From assembly GCA_001513505.1 (NCBI GenBank), contig LFTM01000084.1:1-6127 (forward strand): a stretch of DNA of 6,127 bases, read 5' to 3'. Below are positions 1-4,898 of the stretch, in pieces (position 1 is the first letter of the stretch; the number at the start of each line of letters is the position of its first letter). The notes beneath the pieces are model-generated. The model was not told where the DNA came from. It made no database searches and saw only the letters and a list, made by a program, of their open reading frames with translations. This DNA is from Clostridiales bacterium DTU092 (GTDB lineage: Bacteria; Bacillota; Clostridia; Caldicoprobacterales; Caldicoprobacteraceae). The position numbers and the translations under genes were made by a program.

Positions 1-411
1 CTGAATGGTCGGATCAATAAGGGTGATGTTGTGGTTATCCGCTATGAAGGTCCTAAGGGAGGGCCCGGTATGAAGGAGATGTTATCTCCTACCTCAGCCA
101 TTGCGGGAATGGGTTTGGACAAGGATGTGGCGCTTTTGACCGACGGGCGTTTCTCTGGTGCAACCCGTGGGGCCTCCATAGGGCATATATCTCCCGAGGC
201 TATGGAGGGCGGTCCCATTGCCGTGGTGGAGGAAGGGGATCTGATAAGCATAAATATTCCGGAAGGCAGGCTGGATATCATGATAAGCCAGCAGGAACTG
301 GAAGAACGGCTTGCAAAATGGAAGGCACCTGAACCAAAGATCAGGTATGGGTATCTGGGAAGATATGCCAGACTGGTTACATCCGCCAGTACGGGTGCAG
401 TGTTAAAATGA
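1..411 (+). CDS. ilvD: Dihydroxy-acid dehydratase, C-terminal part (5' end outside window)
   Basis: This is the last 136 residues of IlvD, the cytoplasmic iron-sulfur enzyme that dehydrates 2,3-dihydroxy acids to 2-oxo acids in valine, leucine and isoleucine synthesis. The frame is open from base 1 to the TGA at 409-411; the in-frame GTG at 31 is an internal valine, not a start. Family hallmarks visible are RYEGPKGGPGM (local residues 14-24), TDGRFSG (47-53; the serine at 52 corresponds to the proposed catalytic base), GHISPEA (61-67) and the closing YLGRYARLVTSASTGAVL block. These last residues fit IlvD better than the related sugar-acid dehydratase Edd. IlvD proteins are usually about 550-570 residues, so roughly three quarters of the gene, including the cluster-binding cysteines, lies upstream. 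A terminator about 70 bp downstream separates it from the opp operon, so it is probably the end of its own transcription unit. Confidence 0.96.
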   Translation: MNGRINKGDVVVIRYEGPKGGPGMKEMLSPTSAIAGMGLDKDVALLTDGRFSGATRGASIGHISPEAMEGGPIAVVEEGDLISINIPEGRLDIMISQQELEERLAKWKAPEPKIRYGYLGRYARLVTSASTGAVLK

Positions 412-481
412 TGCGCCCTGATTCCGTACGGTTTTTAATATGGTTGGTGTAAAGATTAAATTTCCGGGACTTTATTAGACC

Positions 482-508
482 AGCCGGCGACAATGATCGC
501 CGGCTTTT
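482..508 (+). terminator. Rho-independent terminator after ilvD
   Basis: A perfect 9-bp stem, AGCCGGCGA (482-490) with TCGCCGGCT (497-505), closes a 6-base loop CAATGA and runs directly into TTTT (505-508). The GC-rich stem stands out in AT-rich surroundings. It lies 71 bases after the ilvD stop and should end the ilvD transcript. The T-run is short (4), so some read-through is possible. Confidence 0.85.
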
Positions 509-534
509 ACAATTTTGTAAGGTATATTTATAAT
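506..534 (+). promoter_or_regulatory. Candidate distal sigma-A promoter P1 for opp
   Basis: TTTACA (506-511; 5 of 6 to TTGACA), a 17-base spacer and a perfect TATAAT (529-534). It begins in the T-run of the ilvD terminator. The start point would be about 540-542, inside the palindrome at 537-548, giving a leader of about 345 bases before oppB. The region is AT-rich, so chance matches are more likely than usual, but both boxes and the spacing are good. Confidence 0.5.
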
Positions 535-536
535 AC

Positions 537-577
537 ATTATGCATAATTAATTTACCATACTGCATAACTTTATGCA
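537..577. repeat. Pair of TTATGCA/TGCATAA palindromes at P1, possible operator
   Basis: Two palindromes share the half-site TGCATAA. The first, ATTATGCATAAT (537-548), is a perfect 12-bp palindrome two bases after the P1 -10 box and covers the predicted start point. The second, TGCATAA-CT-TTATGCA (562-577), has 7-bp arms around 2 bases. Their centres are 27 bp apart. Position and symmetry suit a dimeric repressor; the regulator is unknown. AT-rich composition makes chance palindromes fairly likely. Confidence 0.35.
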
Positions 578-624
578 TGGATAGTATACACAATTTTATA
601 AAAATGCAATATAAATTAATTATG
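543..624. repeat. 13-bp perfect inverted repeat with 56-bp spacer
   Basis: CATAATTAATTTA (543-555) recurs exactly inverted as TAAATTAATTATG (612-624). In a transcript from P1 the arms could pair as a long but AU-only-dominated stem enclosing the second palindrome. On DNA it could be two copies of one binding site. No gene or mobile element lies between the arms. Confidence 0.45.
592..606 (+). promoter_or_regulatory. Weak CodY-box-like site
   Basis: AATTTTATAAAAATG matches the CodY consensus AATTTTCWGAAAATT at 12 of 15 positions. It lies about 50-65 bases downstream of the predicted P1 start. CodY is known to repress opp and branched-chain amino acid operons in many low-GC Gram-positives, so the context fits. 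However, both central C and G are lost and the DNA is AT-rich, so this could be chance. Confidence 0.25.
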
Positions 625-638
625 TATTATTATACATC
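621..638 (+). promoter_or_regulatory. Weak ARG-box-like palindrome
   Basis: ATGTAT-TATT-ATACAT (622-637) is a perfect-armed 16-bp palindrome. Its core TGTAT-4-ATACA has the layout of ArgR/AhrC boxes (TGAAT-4-ATTCA), differing by one symmetric base per half. Only one box is seen, whereas arginine operators usually come in pairs, and no arginine gene is in view. Confidence 0.2.
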
Positions 639-728
639 TGATGAATTTTTAAGAAGAATTTGCCATATAATAAACCGGTACAAACAGCAGTATCACTGGA
701 ATTTATCAAGTTTTTATTAAAATAATGG

Positions 729-757
729 TTGTTATAGAAATTGAAAAGTGGTATAAT
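729..757 (+). promoter_or_regulatory. Proximal sigma-A promoter P2 for oppBCDF(A)
   Basis: TTGTTA (729-734; 4 of 6), a 17-base spacer and a perfect TATAAT (752-757), preceded by TG at 749-750 to give an extended -10. Transcription would begin near 763-764, leaving a leader of about 125 bases before oppB. This is the best-placed promoter in the region for the opp operon. Confidence 0.62.
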
Positions 758-792
758 TAGAAATGTTAATTTGATATATCTTTATTATGATA

Positions 793-804
793 ACTTTATA
801 AAGT
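793..804. repeat. 12-bp palindrome just downstream of P2
   Basis: ACTTTATAAAGT is a perfect palindrome about 30 bases past the predicted P2 start. It overlaps ATAACTTTAT (790-799), a 10-mer that also occurs at 565-574 within the second P1 palindrome. It may be an operator or a chance product of AT-rich DNA. Confidence 0.25.
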
Positions 805-813
805 ATGTATTTT

Positions 814-867
814 TTATATCCTTATCGGAGACACCGGATATAATACAGGTTATATCATCGGATATAA
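814..867 (+). promoter_or_regulatory. oppB leader with competing hairpins
   Basis: The sequence contains TTATATCC (814-821), GGATATAA (836-843), TTATATC (850-856) and GGATATAA (860-867). Either form of one can pair with either form of the other. One fold pairs 814-821 with 836-843 and 850-856 with 861-867. The alternative pairs 834-843 with 850-861 (10 bp, 2-base bulge, 6-base loop). The two GGATATAA copies sit in a 12-bp direct repeat, CACCGGATATAA (832-843) and CATCGGATATAA (856-867), 24 bp apart. The last copy ends 6 bases before the oppB ribosome site. No T-run follows, so control of translation or protein binding is more plausible than termination. Confidence 0.4.
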
Positions 868-873
868 AATCTT

Positions 874-880
874 AAGGAGG
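874..880 (+). promoter_or_regulatory. Strong oppB ribosome binding site that decides the start
   Basis: AAGGAGG is a full Shine-Dalgarno match. It lies 7 bases before the GTG at 888 but only 4 bases before the in-frame TTG at 885. The spacing, and the usual MGRYI-type opening of OppB proteins, favour GTG. Confidence 0.85.
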
Positions 881-887
881 AAGTTTG

Positions 888-1826
888 GTGGGTAGGTATA
901 TTATTCATCGAGTTGTTTCCATGGTTCTTACCATTTTTTTTATTGTCACTATAACGTTTTTTCTCATGCATGCAATACCTGGCGGACCGTTTACCCGCGA
1001 AAAGCCTCTCCCGGAGGCAATTATAAAGGCACTTAATGAAAAATATCATCTGGATGATCCGGTGTGGAAACAGTACCTGGATTACTGGAAGGATCTGTTG
1101 AGAGGAGATCTAGGCCCATCATTTCAGCTAAAGCATCGTTCCGTTAACGAACTGATAGGTTTGGGCTTTCCGATAACTGCAAAGTTGGGTATGGTGTCGA
1201 TATTATTTACACTGCTTTTAGGATTACCGATGGGTATTATTTCAGCCCTTCGTCAAGGGAAATGGGAAGACTATACTACCATGTTTATTGCTACCCTGGG
1301 AGTTACAATACCTAGTTTTGTACTGGCTACTGTACTTATATATCTGTTTGGGGTTGTATGGAAGATCTTCCCGGTTATGAGCAGTAAACTGACCAGGCCG
1401 ATAGAATATGTAATGCCTGTTATTGCTTTATCCGGCTATTCGCTGTCCTTTATTGCAAGGCTGGTAAGGTCCAGTATGCTTGATGTCATACAGCAGGACT
1501 ATATACGTACAGCCAGGGCGAAAGGTTTAAGCGAACTCAGGGTTATATACAAGCATGCTTTAAAAAATGCGGTAATTCCGGTGGTTACTTATTTGGGACC
1601 GCTGGCGGCAGGCCTTTTGACCGGAAGCTTTGTTATTGAAAAGCTGTTTTCAATACCCGGTATGGGCGGCTATTTTGTAAACAGCGTAAGTAACCGGGAT
1701 TATACCATGATAATGGGTTCTACAATATTCTATAGTGTTTTACTGGTTGTAATGAATTTTATTGTTGATATAGTATATGTCTTGGTTGATCCTCGAATCA
1801 AGCTTGTTACTGTAAAGGAGGGTTAA
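888..1826 (+). CDS. oppB: Oligopeptide ABC transporter permease OppB
   Basis: OppB is one of the two membrane subunits that form the peptide channel through the cytoplasmic membrane. The protein is 312 residues from the GTG start, a usual length for the family; an in-frame TTG three bases earlier is possible but poorly spaced. It opens with the typical MGRYIIHRVV segment running into the first membrane helix (about 9-29, ending in the common IPGGPF turn). Further hydrophobic helices lie near 100-120, 133-156, 172-192, 232-250 and 276-300. The cytoplasmic EAA loop that docks to the ATPases is DYIRTARAKG followed by H-A-L-K-N (204-227). The end, VDPRIK, is also typical. It is the first gene of the operon, behind P1/P2 and a structured leader, and its last codons carry the ribosome site of oppC, 7 bp away. 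DppB is the nearest alternative; the companion genes favour Opp. Confidence 0.94.
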   Translation: MGRYIIHRVVSMVLTIFFIVTITFFLMHAIPGGPFTREKPLPEAIIKALNEKYHLDDPVWKQYLDYWKDLLRGDLGPSFQLKHRSVNELIGLGFPITAKLGMVSILFTLLLGLPMGIISALRQGKWEDYTTMFIATLGVTIPSFVLATVLIYLFGVVWKIFPVMSSKLTRPIEYVMPVIALSGYSLSFIARLVRSSMLDVIQQDYIRTARAKGLSELRVIYKHALKNAVIPVVTYLGPLAAGLLTGSFVIEKLFSIPGMGGYFVNSVSNRDYTMIMGSTIFYSVLLVVMNFIVDIVYVLVDPRIKLVTVKEG

Positions 1827-1833
1827 GTGGGGA

Positions 1834-2811
1834 ATGGGTACTAACATTGAACAGGCATTGTTTCAGCCTCTTGAAACTCAAACCCGGGCAGAGGATGAAA
1901 TAGTCCGTCCCAGTTTAACGTATTGGCAGGATGCATGGAGACGGCTTAAAGCAAATAAACCGGCAATGATTGGTTTAACCATAATAATTATCATAGTATT
2001 GTCTGCTATATTTGTTCCCTTATTTTGGCCTTATGATTACTCTACTCAAATTCGCGGACATGAAAACCAGGGTCCTTCCTGGGAACATCCCTTTGGAACC
2101 GACAGCCTTGGCAGGGATCTGTTTATACGCGTTATATATGGAGCCCGTATATCGCTCAGTATCGGGTTGGTAGCGAGTATTATCAACCTGACTATCGGGG
2201 TTCTGTATGGCGGGATCTCCGGTTATATAGGCGGCCGGGTTGATAATATTATGATGCGGATAGTCGACATATTATACGGTGTTCCGCTGCTTTTATATGT
2301 TATATTGCTACAGGTTGTACTGGAGAAGCCCATAGAGCAGGCTTTTGAAACAACCTTTTTAAGAGTGTTCAAAGGTGTGGGATCTGATCTTATATTGATA
2401 TATATTGTTCTTGGTTTGGTTTACTGGGTAAACATGGCCAGAATAGTGCGTGGCCAGGTGCTCAGTCTTAAGAATCAGGAATTTGTGCTGGCTGCCAAAG
2501 CTCAGGGAGCCAGTGGATGGCGTATTATTCTGAAGCATCTTATTCCTAATACTATCGGGCCGATAATTGTTACCGTAACATTGGCCATACCATCAGCAAT
2601 ATTTACCGAAGCCTTTTTAAGTTTTATAGGAATAGGGGTAAGCGCTCCTATGGCAAGCTGGGGAACACTTGCCAGTGATGCTTACAGAGGGCTTAGAAGT
2701 TATCCATACCTGCTTTTCTTCCCTGCAGCCTGTATATGTATTACAATGATAGCCTTTAATTTGCTTGGAGATGGATTAAGGGATGCCCTTGATCCTCATA
2801 TGAGGAAGTAG
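1834..2811 (+). CDS. oppC: Oligopeptide ABC transporter permease OppC
   Basis: OppC is the second channel subunit and pairs with OppB. It has 325 residues, slightly longer than the roughly 300 usual for OppC. An N-terminal cytoplasmic stretch (1-44, with W-R-R-L-K-A-N-K before the helix) leads to the first membrane helix (45-65). The external segment then ends in the family hallmark HPFGTDSLGRDLFIRVIYGAR (read as HPFGTD at 85-90, then S-L-G-R-D). The EAA loop is EFVLAAKAQGAS to LIPN (216-239). Helices follow near 107-130, 143-163, 187-205, 243-262 and 292-312, and it closes with the typical GDGLRDALDP. Residues 164-185 (EKPIEQAFETTFLRVFKGVGSD) form a loop longer than I expect for the family. 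The start ATG is preceded by AAAGGAGGG inside the end of oppB, about 11 bases away; the nearby GTG at 1827 is out of frame and stops at once. Confidence 0.94.
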   Translation: MGTNIEQALFQPLETQTRAEDEIVRPSLTYWQDAWRRLKANKPAMIGLTIIIIIVLSAIFVPLFWPYDYSTQIRGHENQGPSWEHPFGTDSLGRDLFIRVIYGARISLSIGLVASIINLTIGVLYGGISGYIGGRVDNIMMRIVDILYGVPLLLYVILLQVVLEKPIEQAFETTFLRVFKGVGSDLILIYIVLGLVYWVNMARIVRGQVLSLKNQEFVLAAKAQGASGWRIILKHLIPNTIGPIIVTVTLAIPSAIFTEAFLSFIGIGVSAPMASWGTLASDAYRGLRSYPYLLFFPAACICITMIAFNLLGDGLRDALDPHMRK

Positions 2812-2819
2812 GTGGTTAA

Positions 2820-3833
2820 GTGGATAAACTGCTGGAGATTAAAAATTTGCATACATCATTTTTTACCCATGTGGGTGAAGTAAAGGCTGTAAGAGGGATT
2901 AATATAGATGTATATGAGGGAGAGGCTATAGGAATAGTTGGAGAGTCCGGTTGCGGAAAGAGCGTTACATCTCTTTCAGTAATGGGGCTGGTTCCTTCCC
3001 CCGGAAAGGTCATTGAGGGTCAGATACACTTCAAAGGTGAGGACCTTCTGAAAAAGAGCGAAAAAGAAATGCAGAAAATAAGAGGAAACAAAATCGCAAT
3101 GATATTCCAGGACCCTATGACCTCATTAAATCCGGTATATACAATAGGGGATCAGTTGATTGAACCTCTCCGTATTCATAAGAATATGGACAAAGAAGCT
3201 GCGCGTCAGAAAGCTATCGAGCTGCTCCGGGAAGTAAGGATTCCTGATCCTGAGAGGCGGCTTAAGCAATATCCCCATGAGTTTAGCGGAGGCATGCGGC
3301 AGAGGGTTATGATTGCCATGGCACTCAGCTGTCAGCCGGAGTTGGTTATTGCGGACGAACCTACCACCGCTCTGGATGTTACAATACAGGCTCAGATACT
3401 GGAGCTTATGAAAGAGCTTAAGGAAAAGTTTAATACATCCATTATGCTTATTACCCATGATTTAGGGATTGTAGCCGATCTTTGCAGCAGAATTGTGGTT
3501 ATGTACGCAGGTGTTATTGTCGAAGAGGGAGCGGTGAGGGATATATTTTATAATCCAAAGCACCCGTATACCTGGGGGCTGTTAAAGTCCATCCCCAAGG
3601 TTAATATGACATCAAAAGAACGTCTGGTACCTATTGATGGACAGCCGCCGGATCTGTTGAAACCACCTGCAGGTTGTCCCTTTGTACCAAGATGCCGCTA
3701 TGCTATGCGGATTTGTCAGCAGCAGCATCCCGCTTTGTATTCTGTCTCAGAGAATCACAGAGCTGCATGCTGGCTCCTTGATTCCCAGGCACCCCCTGTG
3801 GAGTGGGATAGGGAAGGGGTGAGTCTGAAGTGA
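2820..3833 (+). CDS. oppD: Oligopeptide ABC transporter ATPase OppD
   Basis: OppD is one of two cytoplasmic ATPases that power peptide import on OppB/OppC. The 337 residues include all ABC motifs: Walker A GESGCGKS (41-48), Q-loop Q97, signature FSGGMRQR (155-162), Walker B LVIADE (175-180, catalytic E180), D-loop ALD (184-186) and switch H213. GMRQR in the signature region, and the order before OppF, identify it as the OppD/DppD type. The C-terminal oligopeptide/HPY extension carries four cysteines, C286, C292, C299 and C317 (spacing x5, x6, x17), the pattern reported to bind a [4Fe-4S] cluster in DppD/OppD homologues. The start is GTG, 4 bases after AGGTGG; the gap from oppC is 8 bp. The end overlaps oppF by 4 bp (GTGA), suggesting translational coupling. 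Confidence 0.95.
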   Translation: MDKLLEIKNLHTSFFTHVGEVKAVRGINIDVYEGEAIGIVGESGCGKSVTSLSVMGLVPSPGKVIEGQIHFKGEDLLKKSEKEMQKIRGNKIAMIFQDPMTSLNPVYTIGDQLIEPLRIHKNMDKEAARQKAIELLREVRIPDPERRLKQYPHEFSGGMRQRVMIAMALSCQPELVIADEPTTALDVTIQAQILELMKELKEKFNTSIMLITHDLGIVADLCSRIVVMYAGVIVEEGAVRDIFYNPKHPYTWGLLKSIPKVNMTSKERLVPIDGQPPDLLKPPAGCPFVPRCRYAMRICQQQHPALYSVSENHRAACWLLDSQAPPVEWDREGVSLK

Positions 3834-4813
3834 ACAACTCAAAGGAAGTCCTGGTAGAAGTAAAAGATTTAAAAAAGTATTTTCCCGTACGAGGCGGGAT
3901 GATTGCAGAGAAGCGACAGGTTCTTAAGGCAGTCGATGGCGTCAGCTTTGACATTTATAAAGGTGAGACATTAGGGCTTGTAGGAGAAAGCGGGTGCGGT
4001 AAGACAACTGTTGGGCGTACCATACTGAAGCTGTACGAACCTACCAGCGGCCGGATTATATTTGACGGAGATGACATTACCGATCTTAACGACAGACAAA
4101 TGCGGCCGTATAGAAAAAGAATGCAAATTATATTCCAGGATCCTTATGCCTCGTTAAATCCCAGAATGACGGTTGGAGATATAATAGCTGAATCCATCGA
4201 TATTCATAAGATTGCAACCGGTGAAGAACGAAAAGCCATGATATTTGACCTATTGGACAAGGTGGGCTTAAACCATGAGCATGCAAACCGGTATCCTCAC
4301 GAGTTCAGTGGTGGCCAGCGGCAGAGAATAGGTATTGCCAGAGCTTTGGCTGTCAATCCCGATTTTATTGTATGTGATGAACCGATTTCTGCGCTGGATG
4401 TATCTATACAGGCACAGGTAGTCAATCTTCTTGAGGATTTGCAGGATGAAATGGGTCTGACCTATCTGTTTATTGCTCACGACTTGTCCATGGTTAAACA
4501 TATATCAGACAGGGTTGGGGTAATGTATCTTGGAAAGATTGTGGAGATAGCTGAAAGCTCCGAATTATACAGTAACCCCCTTCACCCATATACTCAGGCC
4601 TTACTTTCGGCTATTCCTGTTCCGGATCCTGATGCCATGGAACAGCAGAATAGAATAATATTGAAAGGTGATGTACCAACGCCTATTAATCCGCCTTCAG
4701 GGTGCAGATTCAGAACCCGCTGTCCCATTGCCGGCGATATATGTGCTGAACAGGATCCCGAAATGAAAGACTATGGCGGGGGACATATGGCGGCATGCCA
4801 CTTTATTAAATAG
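3830..4813 (+). CDS. oppF: Oligopeptide ABC transporter ATPase OppF
   Basis: OppF is the partner ATPase of OppD, 327 residues. Motifs are Walker A GESGCGKT (52-59), Q-loop Q103, signature FSGGQRQR (159-166), Walker B FIVCDE (179-184, catalytic E184), D-loop ALD (188-190) and switch H217. Both ATPases therefore keep a full set of catalytic residues and neither looks degenerate. The insertion RGGMIAEKRQVLKAVDGVSF near 21-40 and the phrase FQDPYASLNPRMTVGDII are typical of OppF/DppF rather than OppD. The C-terminal extension has cysteines C292, C298, C305 and C323 with the same x5, x6, x17 spacing as OppD, so it may also hold an iron-sulfur cluster. The GTG start overlaps the oppD stop as GTGA; AAGGGGTGA (3814-3822) is the ribosome site, 7 bases upstream. 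The stop is followed by an 85-bp gap to oppA. Confidence 0.95.
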   Translation: MNNSKEVLVEVKDLKKYFPVRGGMIAEKRQVLKAVDGVSFDIYKGETLGLVGESGCGKTTVGRTILKLYEPTSGRIIFDGDDITDLNDRQMRPYRKRMQIIFQDPYASLNPRMTVGDIIAESIDIHKIATGEERKAMIFDLLDKVGLNHEHANRYPHEFSGGQRQRIGIARALAVNPDFIVCDEPISALDVSIQAQVVNLLEDLQDEMGLTYLFIAHDLSMVKHISDRVGVMYLGKIVEIAESSELYSNPLHPYTQALLSAIPVPDPDAMEQQNRIILKGDVPTPINPPSGCRFRTRCPIAGDICAEQDPEMKDYGGGHMAACHFIK

Positions 4814-4845
4814 TTAAAGCAACAGACAAACCAAACACTTGTTAC

Positions 4846-4864
4846 CAAAGCCTGATAGGCTTTG
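4846..4864 (+). promoter_or_regulatory. Intercistronic hairpin between oppF and oppA
   Basis: CAAAGCCT (4846-4853) pairs perfectly with AGGCTTTG (4857-4864) around a 3-base GAT loop. No T-run follows on either strand, so it is unlikely to be a full terminator. It lies 32 bases after oppF and 34 before oppA. In polycistronic messages such hairpins can mark RNA processing or protect an end, letting neighbouring genes be expressed at different levels. Confidence 0.6.
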
Positions 4865-4898
4865 AGATAGACATAAATAAAAAGGAGGAAGAGATATT

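Larger units (their letters stand above)
412..887. other. Long gene-free control region between ilvD and oppB
   Basis: About 475 bp with no convincing gene. After the ilvD terminator the composition turns strongly AT-rich, unlike the coding DNA on either side. It contains two promoter candidates, several palindromes, weak CodY-like and ArgR-like sites, and a repeat-rich leader before oppB, each listed separately. A 75-codon open frame at 493-720 has no ribosome site, starts inside the terminator hairpin and resembles no family I know, so I do not call it a gene. I found no T-box motif (AGGGTGGNACCGCG) and recognised no known riboswitch class by eye. Confidence 0.8.

Noticed and set aside
424..436. 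CCGTACGG followed by TTTTT as a terminator
   Set aside because: The 8-bp palindrome has no room for a loop, leaving at most three base pairs; the hairpin at 482-505 is the real terminator.
642..671. Third promoter with TATAAT at 666-671
   Set aside because: No acceptable -35 box 16-18 bases upstream; TATAAT alone is common in such DNA.
493..720. 75-codon open frame in the control region
   Set aside because: It starts inside the terminator loop, has no ribosome site at the first or the internal ATG (577), overlaps promoter and palindromes, and its tyrosine/isoleucine-rich composition just reflects AT-rich DNA.
3126..3458. 110-codon minus-strand open frame within oppD
   Set aside because: It is antisense to conserved ABC motifs, has no family resemblance and is a shadow of oppD. 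The other minus-strand frames within ilvD, oppB, oppD, oppF and oppA are rejected likewise.
4839..4868. Separate oppA promoter using TTGTTA at 4839-4844
   Set aside because: No -10 box at 16-18 bases; the best candidates match only about half the consensus and would overlap the hairpin.
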